Part shown: piece by piece, positions 8,604-17,282 of the stretch | Position numbering within the stretch: the stretch's first letter is position 1 | Layout of the letters: the number at the start of each line of letters is the position of its first letter | Assembly (NCBI GenBank): GCA_905233765.1 | Contig: CAJOCU010000008.1 | Coordinates: forward strand, 38,978-102,977 | Source of the DNA: an uncultured Bacteroidaceae bacterium | GTDB lineage: Bacteria; Bacteroidota; Bacteroidia; Bacteroidales; Bacteroidaceae | DNA: 64,000 nucleotides | Direction: 5' to 3' | The notes under the pieces: model-generated | What the model saw: only the letters and a program-made list of their open reading frames with translations | The model's database searches: none | Told to the model about the DNA's origin: nothing | Made by a program: the position numbers and the translations under genes

Positions 8604-10844
8604 ATGGCAAAAGGCAAAAATAAACAGGGCGCACGACGCCTCAACAAACAGCAGCTGAGCGAGCAGGTGATGAACCTGTTCCAGAGCTATGCTGGTTCGG
8701 TTGTCGATATCAAGACCATCTTTCGCGAACTTCACCTGAACACACATCCTGCCAAGCTTCTCTGTATGGATGTGTTGGAAGACCTGCTCATGGATGATTA
8801 TATTATTGAACGTTCGCAGATGCGTTATGAACTGGCGTCAAAGACGTCAGTCATGGAGGGCGTGTTCCGGCGCAAGCACAACGGCAAGAATACATTCCTT
8901 CCAGATGATGGTGGTGAGCCCATCCTTGTGGCGGAACGCAATTCCTTACATGCCATGGATGGGGATCGTGTGAAGATTCAGATGATGGCACGTCGCCGTG
9001 GGCATGTTCGTGAGGCACAGGTGACTGCCATCTTGCAACGGGCTGATAAGAGTTTCGTGGGCAAGCTAAGTGTGAGCAAGGATTTTGCTTTTGTGCTCAC
9101 GGAAGATCGAACGCTCAACAACGACATCTTCATACCAAAGGGGCAGCTTAAAGGTGGAAAGACAGGAGACAAGGTCATAGCTAAGATTATAGAATGGCCC
9201 GAGGGCTCTAAGAACCCCATTGGCAAAATTGTGGAGGTCCTTGGAAAGTCGGGAGAGAACGAGACGGAGATGCATGCCATTCTAGCCGAGTTCGGGCTCC
9301 CCTACACCTACCCCAAGGCTGTTGAGGAAGCCGCCAATCACATTGATGCCACGATTACTGCTGCCGATTATGCGGAACGAGAGGACTTCCGTGATCGTTT
9401 GACCTTCACTATTGATCCCCGCGATGCAAAGGATTTCGACGATGCCCTCTCATTTAAGATCTTATCAGCAGCTGCTGGCAGGACTTTATATGAAATAGGT
9501 GTTCACATTGCCGATGTATCACACTACGTGCAGGAGGGCAGTCTCATAGACAAGGAAGCCATCAAGCGTGCGACCTCTGTCTATCTAGTGGATCGTACTA
9601 TCCCGATGCTTCCTGAGCGTCTCTGCAACTTCATCTGCTCTTTACGTCCCGATGAGGAAAAATTATGCTACAGTGTTATCTTCGAGATGAACGAGAAGGC
9701 TGAGGTGAAACGTTGGCATCTGGCACATACTGTTATCAAGAGCGACCGGCGCTTTGCCTATGAGGAGGTGCAGGCTTTTCTTGAAGCACGTGGCGAGGCT
9801 AGCCCGGATGACTACAAAACACCGACGCTCCTTCCAAAAGACGCCACTCCCCTCCTTGTTAAGGATGGACAGGGGGAGGAACCAGATCTTGCAACAGCGC
9901 TCATCACTCTCAACGCACTCGCTAAGCAGTTGCGTGCGCGGCGCTTTGCAGCCGGTGCCGTCGATTTTGATCGCCCCGAGGTGCATTTTGATATCGACGA
10001 GAAAGGACATCCTATTGGCACCTTTGTGAAGGTGGCAAAGGATGCTAACAAACTCATTGAAGAATTCATGCTGTTGGCCAATCGCACAGTGGCAGAGAGC
10101 GTTGGACGTGTCCCTAAAGGAAAAAAGCCAAAGGTGCTCCCTTACCGTATTCACGAACAGCCCGACCAGGACAAACTCATGAACCTGTCACAGTTTGTGA
10201 CCAAATTTGGTCGCAAGCTTAAGACAACTGGTTCCAAACAAGAAATCAGTAAGAATCTCAATAAATTGCTGCATGAGGTGCAGGGACAAAAGGAACAGAA
10301 CCTCGTGGAGATGGTCGCCCTCCGCGCCATGATGAAAGCGAAGTACTCTACGGTAAACATTGGCCACTATGGCTTAGCCTTTGACTACTACACCCACTTC
10401 ACATCTCCCATCCGGCGCTATCCTGACTTGATGGTACATCGTCTGCTTTCGCGCTATGCCGACGGTGGACGCTCGGCTAACCAAGAGAGGTATGAAGCAT
10501 TGTGCGAACAGAGCTCAGAGATGGAGCAGACGGCAGCACTCGCAGAGCGTGCTAGCATCAAGTATAAGCAGGTGGAGTTCATGGCCGACAGGCTCGGGCA
10601 GGAGTTCGATGGCATCATCTCTGGCATCACCGAGTTTGGGCTGTATGTAGAATTGAATGAGTCAAAGTGCGAAGGTATGGTGCCACTGCGCGACCTTGAT
10701 GACGACTACTATGATTTTGACGAACGCAACTATCAACTCATCGGACGGCGCTATCATCATCGCTACACCCTCGGAGATCCGGTGCGAGTAGAGGTGGCCC
10801 GTGCAAATCTAGATAAAAAGCAATTGGATTTTGCGTTGGTTTAG
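8604..10844 (+). CDS. rnr: Ribonuclease R
   Basis: A processive 3'-5' exoribonuclease that degrades structured RNA in the cytoplasm. The order is N-terminal winged-helix and cold-shock-like OB domains (about 1-220), the RNB catalytic domain with the acidic motif DPRDAKDFDDA (about 270-280), and a C-terminal S1 domain (about 660-746; GIISGITEFGLYV). The 746 residues are normal for Bacteroidota. Near residues 410-427 the frame crosses a GC-rich palindromic repeat (9844-9882) encoding ATPLLVKDGQGEEP, probably a surface loop of the RNB domain. The stop codon overlaps the convergent NlpC/P60 gene by four bases. Confidence 0.95.
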   Translation: MAKGKNKQGARRLNKQQLSEQVMNLFQSYAGSVVDIKTIFRELHLNTHPAKLLCMDVLEDLLMDDYIIERSQMRYELASKTSVMEGVFRRKHNGKNTFLPDDGGEPILVAERNSLHAMDGDRVKIQMMARRRGHVREAQVTAILQRADKSFVGKLSVSKDFAFVLTEDRTLNNDIFIPKGQLKGGKTGDKVIAKIIEWPEGSKNPIGKIVEVLGKSGENETEMHAILAEFGLPYTYPKAVEEAANHIDATITAADYAEREDFRDRLTFTIDPRDAKDFDDALSFKILSAAAGRTLYEIGVHIADVSHYVQEGSLIDKEAIKRATSVYLVDRTIPMLPERLCNFICSLRPDEEKLCYSVIFEMNEKAEVKRWHLAHTVIKSDRRFAYEEVQAFLEARGEASPDDYKTPTLLPKDATPLLVKDGQGEEPDLATALITLNALAKQLRARRFAAGAVDFDRPEVHFDIDEKGHPIGTFVKVAKDANKLIEEFMLLANRTVAESVGRVPKGKKPKVLPYRIHEQPDQDKLMNLSQFVTKFGRKLKTTGSKQEISKNLNKLLHEVQGQKEQNLVEMVALRAMMKAKYSTVNIGHYGLAFDYYTHFTSPIRRYPDLMVHRLLSRYADGGRSANQERYEALCEQSSEMEQTAALAERASIKYKQVEFMADRLGQEFDGIISGITEFGLYVELNESKCEGMVPLRDLDDDYYDFDERNYQLIGRRYHHRYTLGDPVRVEVARANLDKKQLDFALV
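9844..9882. repeat. GC-rich palindromic repeat, copy B, inside rnr
   Basis: CTCCCCTCCTT is followed by AAGGATGG and a G-rich AGGGGGAGG flank, the same organisation as the copies at 6136, 35444 and 53556. It is read in frame within the RNB domain. Confidence 0.7.
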
Positions 10845-11449
10845 TCAACACCAATGATTCGACGGACGCTCATGAAACGACGTGTCCAGTAGTCATCGGA
10901 TGAGGAGTCAATACGAACACCGCGTGAAGTGCTGGCATGGATGAAGTTGAAGGTGCCTTCTTCGGGGTTGACTTGGGTCACAATACCCACGTGGTTCACA
11001 TTCTTGCCCTTGCTGCCGCCGCGTCCAAAGAAAACGAGATCGCCGGGGAGCATCTGACAGATATCGGTGATGGCCTCACCCTGCAGGTGCTGCTCCTGAG
11101 AGGAACGCCTCAGCGTGATTCCAAGACGTTGGAAAACATAGCTGGTGAAACCGGAACAGTCGAAGGCCTTGGGACCATTGCTGCCGCGGCTGTAACGAGC
11201 GCCAATGTGGCGTTTGGCTGTTGAAATAATATCTTGGGCAATGGTGGAACAGATGGCATTGGGAAAGACAGCTGCCACAACGTGCTGTTCCAAGGGGTTG
11301 TCGTTCAGCATCATCTCGTCCATCAACTGTTGTGCTGTGGCCTGAGAGATAAGCGTGTCAGGGGCGGTAACGGCAACGCGATGCCGTAAGGGACTTTTAG
11401 CGAATCCCAGACTGCTCAGACACAATAAGATGATAATGAACTTTTTCAT
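10841..11449 (-). CDS. Secreted NlpC/P60 cell-wall hydrolase
   Basis: A cysteine peptidase that probably cleaves the gamma-D-glutamyl-meso-diaminopimelate bond of peptidoglycan peptides in the periplasm. From ATG 11449 it has a signal peptide (MKKFIIILLCLSSLGF). The NlpC/P60 domain fills the C-terminal half, with Cys in FDCSGF and His in VNHVGIV, plus a downstream His in FIHAS. An upstream in-frame extension to 11509 overlaps the promoter box and would bury the signal peptide, so it was rejected. It is downstream of cysS on the same strand but has its own promoter, and it is convergent with rnr with no visible terminator. Confidence 0.9.
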   Translation of the reverse strand: MKKFIIILLCLSSLGFAKSPLRHRVAVTAPDTLISQATAQQLMDEMMLNDNPLEQHVVAAVFPNAICSTIAQDIISTAKRHIGARYSRGSNGPKAFDCSGFTSYVFQRLGITLRRSSQEQHLQGEAITDICQMLPGDLVFFGRGGSKGKNVNHVGIVTQVNPEEGTFNFIHASTSRGVRIDSSSDDYWTRRFMSVRRIIGVD

Positions 11450-11506
11450 AACCTTTTTAGCATCGAGAAAAGCCCGCGTTGAGGGGCTGTATTCGGTAAG
11501 TCGCTG

Positions 11507-11514
11507 CAAAGGTA
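11507..11514 (-). promoter_or_regulatory. -7 box for the NlpC/P60 gene
   Basis: TACCTTTG on the minus strand lies 58 bases upstream of the signal-peptide start at 11449. Confidence 0.65.
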
Positions 11515-11608
11515 AGCATAAAAAACGAAGTGGCGATGGACATTAACACATATAGTGTATTTTTAACACTATTAATTGTCTTATGTCAATCGCCACTCCG
11601 TCAAGTGG

Positions 11609-13111
11609 TTACTTATTTAGTGCCCAAGTGGCACCGTCTTTCGTGTCCTTAATTTCGAATCCGAGGGCTGTCAATTCATTGCGGATTTTGTCGCTTGTAG
11701 CCCAGTCTTTATTGGCCTTCGCGATGGCGCGCTGCTCCAAAAGCATATCGACGACATGGCCGAAGGCTTCCTCGCGGGCGGCATTGCCGCTAGTTGAGAG
11801 TTGAGAGTTGAGCGTTGAGAGTCCCAGGATGTCCTCGGCGAAGAGGCGCATCGTGGAGGAGAGCTCCTCGAGGTCGGCAGCGCTGATGGTGCCTTTGTGG
11901 TCAAGAATGCGATTGATGGTGCCGCAGGCTTCGAAGAGATGGCTGATGACGGTGGGGGAGGCGAGGTCATCGTTCATGGCATCGTAGCACTTCTGGCGCA
12001 GCTCGCTGACGACCTTGTGGGTCTCGGCATCGCTCTCGGCGGCAGGCGTGATGCGCTTGAGGTCGGCGATGGCGGTCATCAGGCGCTGCAGTCCTTTCTC
12101 GGCTGCCTGCAGGGCTTCGTTGCTGAAATCTACGGTGCTGCGGTAGTGGGCCTGCAAGATGAAGAAGCGGATGGTCATGGGCGAATAGGCCTGTGTCAGC
12201 TTCTCGTGGGAACCCGTGAAGAACTCGTTTAGCGTGATGAAGTTGCCCAGCGACTTACCCATCTTCTGGCCACCGATGGTGACCATATTGCAGTGCATCC
12301 AGTACTTGACCATATCGTCGCCCTGACTGGCTACGGCCTGCGCAATCTCACACTCGTGGTGCGGGAATACGAGATCCATGCCGCCGCCGTGGATGTCGAA
12401 GTGGTTGCCCAAGTACTTGCGGCCCATCGCCGTGCACTCGCAGTGCCAGCCGGGGAAACCGTTGCTCCAGGGCGAGGGCCAGCGCATGATATGCTCGGGC
12501 TGAGCGCACTTCCACAGGGCGAAATCGACTTGGTTGTGCTTCTCGCTCTGGCCGTCTAGCTCGCGGCTATTGTTGATGACATCGGTGAGGTTGCGGCCAC
12601 TGAGCTTGCCGTAGCGGTGTTGCTCGTTGTATTTCTCCACGTCGAAATAGACGCTGCCCTGGCTCTCGTAGGCATAGCCGTTCGTGAGAATCTCCTTCAC
12701 GAGCTGGATCTGCTCGATGATATGGCCTGTGGCGTGGGGTTCGATGCTGGGCGGCAGGCAGTTGAGCGCGCGCATAGCATCGTGGAAGCGGTTCGTATAA
12801 TACTGCGCCACCTCCATGGGCTCCAGCTGCTCCAACCGTGCCTTCTTGGCTATCTTGTCCTCGCCTTCGTCGGCATCGTGCTCCAGATGGCCCACATCCG
12901 TGATGTTACGGACATAGCGGACCTTGTAGCCGATGTGCTGCAGGTAGCGGAACAGCAGGTCGAAGGTGATGGCTGGACGGGCGTGGCCCAGGTGTGCGTC
13001 ACCATAGACCGTGGGGCCACAGACATACATGCCGACACGGCCAGGGGTGACAGGGGTGAATAGAACCTTGGTTCTACTAAGGGTGTTATATATCAGTAAG
13101 GGTTGATTCAT
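11609..13111 (-). CDS. cysS: Cysteinyl-tRNA synthetase
   Basis: A class I synthetase charging tRNA-Cys in the cytoplasm. The HIGH-type motif is HLGH (about residues 40-43), the zinc ligands include the Cys in CGPT, the HCECTAMG and HHECE stretches, and KMGKS is the KMSKS motif (about 281-285). The DALR-type anticodon-binding helices follow. At 500 residues it is close to family size. Residues near 433-442 ([10 protein letters not shown]) are encoded by a heptanucleotide array (11793-11820) in the variable C-terminal part. It follows ispG with a 106-base gap holding no recognisable promoter. Confidence 0.96.
   Translation of the reverse strand: MNQPLLIYNTLSRTKVLFTPVTPGRVGMYVCGPTVYGDAHLGHARPAITFDLLFRYLQHIGYKVRYVRNITDVGHLEHDADEGEDKIAKKARLEQLEPMEVAQYYTNRFHDAMRALNCLPPSIEPHATGHIIEQIQLVKEILTNGYAYESQGSVYFDVEKYNEQHRYGKLSGRNLTDVINNSRELDGQSEKHNQVDFALWKCAQPEHIMRWPSPWSNGFPGWHCECTAMGRKYLGNHFDIHGGGMDLVFPHHECEIAQAVASQGDDMVKYWMHCNMVTIGGQKMGKSLGNFITLNEFFTGSHEKLTQAYSPMTIRFFILQAHYRSTVDFSNEALQAAEKGLQRLMTAIADLKRITPAAESDAETHKVVSELRQKCYDAMNDDLASPTVISHLFEACGTINRILDHKGTISAADLEELSSTMRLFAEDILGLSTLNSQLSTSGNAAREEAFGHVVDMLLEQRAIAKANKDWATSDKIRNELTALGFEIKDTKDGATWALNK
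11793..11820. repeat. Heptanucleotide array inside cysS
   Basis: Four 7-base units (GTTGAGA three times, GTTGAGC once) are read in frame in the C-terminal part of cysS. Nearly the same units form the intergenic array at 52474-52508. Confidence 0.8.
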
Positions 13112-13217
13112 TGTAGGAGAATTTTGGGGTTAGTAATTATTCATCCTAGATTTTCTAGATACTCTATAGATGCTCTAAATAAACTATGATTTATAGATTT
13201 ACAACCTATTTCTTTCG

Positions 13218-14369
13218 TCAACATCGCCCATCGGCATGAATAATCTCTAGCAGTCTTTCCACCGCTTCATCCTCTGGAATATTTTTTTCCACACATTCCT
13301 TGCCGCGATAGAGGCTGACCTTGCCGCGGGCGGCACCGACATAGCCGTAGTCCGCATCGGCCATCTCACCGGGACCGTTGACGATGCAGCCCATGATGGC
13401 GATCTTCAGGCCTGTGAGGTGGCTGGTGGCAGCCTTGATGCGCTGGATGGTGGCGGGCAGGTCGTAGAGCGTGCGACCACAGCCGGGGCAGGAGATATAT
13501 TCTGTCTTGGTGAAGCGTAGGCGTGCGGCTTGCAGCAGTGCGTAGGCCACGGGAATCTCGTTTTCGGGCGGCTCGCTGAGGCTGACGCGGATGGTGTCGC
13601 CGATGCCGTCGATGAGCAGGGCTCCGATGCCCACGGCGCTCTTCAGACGGCCATCCTCGCCCTCGCCGGCTTCGGTGACGCCGAGGTGCAGGGGGAAGGT
13701 CATGCCTTCAGCGTCCATCGCCTGGCACAGCAGACGCACACTCTCCACCATCACCACGGTGTTGGAGGCTTTGATACTGACGACGACATTCAGGAACTGC
13801 TCCTTCATGCATACGCGCAGGAACTCCATGCAGCTTTCCACGATGCCGGCGGGCGTGTCGCCATAGCGCGACATGATGCGGTCGGAGAGCGAACCGTGGT
13901 TCACGCCGATGCGCACGGCTGTGCCATGCTCACGACAGATGTGGAGGAAAGGCACGAGGCGGTCCTCAATCTTCTGCAGTTCAGCTGCATACTCCTCGTC
14001 TGTATATTCCAGCTTCTTGAACTGACGGGCAGCATCCACGTAGTTGCCGGGGTTGATGCGGACCTTCTCGCAGTAGCGCGCAGCCACATCGGCCACGGCA
14101 GGGTTGAAGTGGACGTCGGCCACGAGGGGCACATCGCAGCCCGCAGCCCGTACGCGCTCACGAATCACCTTCATGTTCTCCGCCTCGCGCACGCCTTGGG
14201 TAGTCAGGCGCACCAGCTCACCACCCGCCTTGGCGATGGCTAGGATCTGCTGTACGCAGCCCTCGGTGTCCATCGTGGAGGTGGTGCACATCGACTGTAC
14301 CCGCACGGGGTTGTCACCGCCGATGCCGATATTGCCGACACGTACTTCGTGGGTGTTTCGTCTAATCAT
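13218..14369 (-). CDS. ispG: 4-hydroxy-3-methylbut-2-enyl-diphosphate synthase
   Basis: An Fe-S enzyme of the MEP isoprenoid pathway, converting MEcPP to HMBPP with two electrons. The TIM-barrel part has VRLTTQGVREAEN, ADVHFNPAVAD and RINPGNY. The C-terminal Fe-S domain has CPGC and GCIVNGPGE, giving the three cluster cysteines. From ATG 14369 it has 383 residues, the compact E. coli-like size; the inserted middle domain I recall in Bacteroides IspG is absent. The 14 extra upstream codons overlap purE, so I start at MIRRNTHEV. The ATG begins one base after the purE TAA, implying translational coupling. Confidence 0.95.
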   Translation of the reverse strand: MIRRNTHEVRVGNIGIGGDNPVRVQSMCTTSTMDTEGCVQQILAIAKAGGELVRLTTQGVREAENMKVIRERVRAAGCDVPLVADVHFNPAVADVAARYCEKVRINPGNYVDAARQFKKLEYTDEEYAAELQKIEDRLVPFLHICREHGTAVRIGVNHGSLSDRIMSRYGDTPAGIVESCMEFLRVCMKEQFLNVVVSIKASNTVVMVESVRLLCQAMDAEGMTFPLHLGVTEAGEGEDGRLKSAVGIGALLIDGIGDTIRVSLSEPPENEIPVAYALLQAARLRFTKTEYISCPGCGRTLYDLPATIQRIKAATSHLTGLKIAIMGCIVNGPGEMADADYGYVGAARGKVSLYRGKECVEKNIPEDEAVERLLEIIHADGRC

Positions 14370-14370
14370 G

Positions 14371-14874
14371 TTAAACTTTAAACTTAAAAGAGACCCCCGC
14401 CAACTCCTCATTCGCCTTCACAATCTTCTGTGCCAGACCTTTCTTATAATTGCACATACGCTTAGCCAACGCAGGGTCGGTGAGCGCCAACATCTCGCAG
14501 GCCAGTACGGCAGCGTTCTGGGCACCGTTCACGCCCACTGTGGCTACAGGGATGCCCGGGGGCATCTGCACGATGGAGAGGAGGGCGTCGAGGCCGTCCA
14601 ACATTCCTTTGATGGGCACACCGATGACGGGCAGCGTGGTGTTCGCAGCGATTACTCCGGGCAAGGCGGCGGCCATGCCGGCAGCGGCAATGATGACTTT
14701 CAGTCCGCGACCCTCCGCCTCGTGGGCGAAATGCTCTACTTCAGAGGGTGTGCGGTGGGCCGAGAGGGCGTTCATCTCAAACGGCACTTCGAGTTCGTCC
14801 AAGAACTTGGCAGCTTTCTCCATGACCGGCAGGTCGCTGGTGCTACCCATGATGATGGAAACGAGAGGAGTCAT
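14371..14874 (-). CDS. purE: N5-carboxyaminoimidazole ribonucleotide mutase
   Basis: Converts N5-CAIR to CAIR in purine synthesis. The 167 residues are the normal class I PurE size. Motifs GSTSDLPVM and SAHRTP near the N-terminus and the GMAAALPGVIA segment bind substrate and phosphate. The C-terminal VSFKFKV is encoded by a TTTAAAC-type repeat stretch like those between other genes. It is the first gene of purE-ispG-cysS, with a canonical promoter at 14947-14978. Confidence 0.95.
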   Translation of the reverse strand: MTPLVSIIMGSTSDLPVMEKAAKFLDELEVPFEMNALSAHRTPSEVEHFAHEAEGRGLKVIIAAAGMAAALPGVIAANTTLPVIGVPIKGMLDGLDALLSIVQMPPGIPVATVGVNGAQNAAVLACEMLALTDPALAKRMCNYKKGLAQKIVKANEELAGVSFKFKV

Positions 14875-14880
14875 TATTTA

Positions 14881-14908
14881 GTTGAGAGTTTAATGTTTAA
14901 AGTTGAAA
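14881..14908. repeat. Heptanucleotide array upstream of purE
   Basis: Four 7-base units (GTTGAGA, GTTTAAT and two variants) begin six bases before the purE ATG and lie in its mRNA leader. Confidence 0.8.
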
Positions 14909-14946
14909 GTGGCGTCTTTGACGCTATTACTTTTCATTTTATCGGG

Positions 14947-14978
14947 CAAAGGTACGGGCTTTTTGTGGAATAGCCAAA
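14947..14978 (-). promoter_or_regulatory. Promoter for purE-ispG
   Basis: On the minus strand a -33 TTTG (14975-14978) is followed by a 20-base spacer and the -7 box TACCTTTG (14947-14954). This is the full Bacteroidota consensus with ideal spacing. Confidence 0.8.
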
Positions 14979-15017
14979 AAAAAGCGAAAAAAGGGACGTT
15001 GTGTCGCGGAAAGTTTG

Positions 15018-15025
15018 TATTTTTG
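15018..15025 (+). promoter_or_regulatory. -7 box for the phosphopantetheinyl transferase gene
   Basis: TATTTTTG matches TAnnTTTG. It lies inside the longer open frame from GTG 15001 and only eight bases before ATG 15034, so that ATG is favoured and the mRNA should be nearly leaderless. Confidence 0.6.
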
Positions 15026-15033
15026 CGGCTGTT

Positions 15034-15597
15034 ATGTTGTATATTAATGACCATCTTCTTGACTTAGACCTCTCCAAAGCGCTTCTTCAATTGTCGGAGC
15101 AGCGGCGCGAACAGGCATTGAAGTATAAGTATGAAATGGGGCAAAGGACATGTGCCGCCGCCTATCTGCTGTTGTGCCAAGGTCTAAAGACGGAGTATGG
15201 CATTACAGATAAGCCACTCTTTGAATATGGTGAGCATGGGAAGCCCATCATCCAGGGGCACCCTGAGATTCACTTTAACTTCAGCCATTGTCGCGAGGCA
15301 GCCCTCTGCGTCATCAGTGATCGGCCCGTGGGAGTAGATGTGGAGTCCGTGCGTCAGCTGAAGGATTCATTGGCAGAATATACCATGAACGATCGTGAGT
15401 TGGATGAAATACGACAGGCCGAGAATCCAGCCTTACAGTTTACGCGCCTGTGGACGATGAAAGAAGCCCTGCTGAAGTTGACAGGAGAAGGTATTAATAA
15501 CCACCTAAAGGATGTCTTGGACAACTCGGACGTCATCTTTAAGACTGTCGTTGCCCCTGACGCTAGATATGTCTATACGGTTTGTCGGTTCAAATAG
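15034..15597 (+). CDS. 4'-phosphopantetheinyl transferase superfamily protein
   Basis: Transfers 4'-phosphopantetheine from CoA to a carrier-protein serine. The 187-residue Sfp-type protein has the conserved HFNFSHC (about residues 80-86), the Mg-binding GVDVES motif (about 101-106) and the downstream WTMKEALLKLTGEG signature (about 141-154) with the catalytic Glu and Lys. Relatives begin near MxYINDxL, as here. The substrate cannot be read from the sequence: it could be an acyl carrier protein or an aryl polyene/polyketide carrier. It is convergent with the porin-like gene, with only three bases between the stop codons. Confidence 0.88.
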   Translation: MLYINDHLLDLDLSKALLQLSEQRREQALKYKYEMGQRTCAAAYLLLCQGLKTEYGITDKPLFEYGEHGKPIIQGHPEIHFNFSHCREAALCVISDRPVGVDVESVRQLKDSLAEYTMNDRELDEIRQAENPALQFTRLWTMKEALLKLTGEGINNHLKDVLDNSDVIFKTVVAPDARYVYTVCRFK

Positions 15598-15600
15598 AGA

Positions 15601-16950
15601 TTACCACTTGAGCTTGAATATCTGTGGGTTGACATTCAGCATCAGCCAGCCCCAATGCAGTTGGCGTTTATCGGTGCTGCGCTTGAGTCGCTCCATGGTT
15701 TCAGTGCCGTGCATGAATGAGTAGCCTGCGCTCACCGAGACAAAGTCCCAGAATTTATATCTGATAGAAAGGGCAATCTGATGTCCCAATGGTTTTTTTA
15801 GATTCGGCACATCGCTGGTGATGCCCATAAAATGGTAAGAAGCGTTGATGTCCATCCCCTTCAGCGGCTTTAGGTTACCTCCCGCATAAAGGTCCTGCAA
15901 GCCTGGAGAGAACGTTCCGAAATAGGAACTGACGTAAAAGAAATCCATGGCGCCATAGAATTTATGGGAAGATCCAAATGGAGAGGTAAACGAGTTGATT
16001 TCTTTATGTTGTACCATCCCAAACATTCCTTGCCCTGGTACCACAAATTCCTTATCGCCACTGAGGTAGTCATAGCCGGCATAAACAGAATAGTCGTCGT
16101 TGATATGATAGGTGGCTTTAATGCTGGCCATCCAAGCCTTTATAGGCAACTCTCCTTGGCGTTGCTCTCTGGGCAACGTCGACTTACCGGATTGTCGGTA
16201 AAAGGACGCTTCCACATCGAAGTGCTTGGGTTTGTATGTGACATAAGCGCCATATAGTTGCTGGTATGCGGTGTGATAATCCTTTTGTGTTCCATTTTGA
16301 AGGCCGATATTCATAAATAGGAGTGAAGCGCCGATAGGAACCTTTGGTATATCATAGTGGTACCATACAGTTTGCATCGTTTTGTATATCTTCGCCCCGT
16401 TGATGTAGTAGCTCCCACCATACATGTTTTCCGGATTCTGGTTGTATGCCACGGCGGCATGCACCTTGTGACCATGCCCTTCGTAACCCAACTTTAGTGC
16501 ATCGTGGGAGACTGCATCAATGATGGCCATATTGTTATTGCCCAGGATACGCTCGTCATCGTAACATAGCTCCTGGCGTCCGACGCAGGCGAAGAGTCCA
16601 TTCTTAGCCTTCAGGTTGGCCCATGCCTCATAGATATTAAAATCGCCATCGCCAGCCATGCCCCATACACCTTCGTGGTAGGCTGTTATCTTAGCGGATA
16701 GCCCTCCGCGCTCATAACCCACAGATAAGCTGGTGTGCTCCAGGATAAAGGCTGCCAGATTTTCGTCAGGAGTCCCACCGTCCTTCGAAGGCATACCACC
16801 CTTGCGCACCTCGCCGCGGGTGAGGAGTTGTGCGTCAACCGTGAACAAGTTCTTCTTCTCTTTCTCCTCTGGCACCTTCTCTTCTGAAGTTTCTTGTGCT
16901 GTGAGTGGGAAGGAGAAAAGGAGGAGCGATGCGAATAGGTAGGCTTTCAT
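15601..16950 (-). CDS. Outer-membrane beta-barrel protein, porin/alginate-export-like
   Basis: Residues 1-18 are a signal peptide (cleavage after TAQ-type residues). The mature 430 residues show alternating aromatic/polar strands typical of a large beta-barrel and end in an aromatic residue (FKLKW), as outer-membrane proteins do. The pattern resembles Bacteroidota alginate-export-type porins, but no substrate-specific motif was recognised. A charged Glu/Lys-rich segment (about residues 20-33) precedes the barrel. It begins nine bases after the STAS gene, so it is probably the last gene of the DUF2795-phosphatase-STAS operon, a possible link between partner switching and the envelope. Confidence 0.75.
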   Translation of the reverse strand: MKAYLFASLLLFSFPLTAQETSEEKVPEEKEKKNLFTVDAQLLTRGEVRKGGMPSKDGGTPDENLAAFILEHTSLSVGYERGGLSAKITAYHEGVWGMAGDGDFNIYEAWANLKAKNGLFACVGRQELCYDDERILGNNNMAIIDAVSHDALKLGYEGHGHKVHAAVAYNQNPENMYGGSYYINGAKIYKTMQTVWYHYDIPKVPIGASLLFMNIGLQNGTQKDYHTAYQQLYGAYVTYKPKHFDVEASFYRQSGKSTLPREQRQGELPIKAWMASIKATYHINDDYSVYAGYDYLSGDKEFVVPGQGMFGMVQHKEINSFTSPFGSSHKFYGAMDFFYVSSYFGTFSPGLQDLYAGGNLKPLKGMDINASYHFMGITSDVPNLKKPLGHQIALSIRYKFWDFVSVSAGYSFMHGTETMERLKRSTDKRQLHWGWLMLNVNPQIFKLKW

Positions 16951-16959
16951 GGGATTTCT

Positions 16960-17268
16960 TTATTCAAAGATGAAAAGATCGATGAAACCGGTCATTCTGA
17001 ATACGTCTTTGATATCGTTGCTGACATTCTTCAATACCACTTTCCCTCCATTTGCTTTGGCATTTTTCAGGATACCGAGCAGGATGCGCAGCCCACTGGA
17101 GGCAATATATTCCAGATGGGTGCAGTCGAAGGTGATGTCTTTGCCATTGCTGTTATAGAGGGGGGCTAGGACTTCTTCCATCTCCAGGGCGGCAGCCGTG
17201 TCCATTTCGCCTTCTAAAGTTGCAATCCATTTGCCGTCGATTTCTTCAATTTTAGTTTTCATAATCAT
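16960..17268 (-). CDS. STAS-domain anti-sigma-factor antagonist
   Basis: A 102-residue single STAS domain like SpoIIAA/RsbV. The motif IASSGLRILL (about residues 55-64) contains Ser58, the expected phosphorylation site. In this family the unphosphorylated form binds an RsbW-type kinase, and a PP2C phosphatase reactivates it. Both enzyme activities are predicted in the fused protein encoded just upstream (14-base gap). ATG 17262 (MKTKIEE) is an equally good start. The final output partner is unknown because Bacteroidota lack SigB/SigF-type sigma factors. Confidence 0.92.
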   Translation of the reverse strand: MIMKTKIEEIDGKWIATLEGEMDTAAALEMEEVLAPLYNSNGKDITFDCTHLEYIASSGLRILLGILKNAKANGGKVVLKNVSNDIKDVFRMTGFIDLFIFE

Positions 17269-17282
17269 GTTATTTTATATTG

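Noticed and set aside
11450..11509. Upstream start of the NlpC/P60 protein
   Set aside because: It would bury the signal peptide and overlap the -7 box at 11507-11514.
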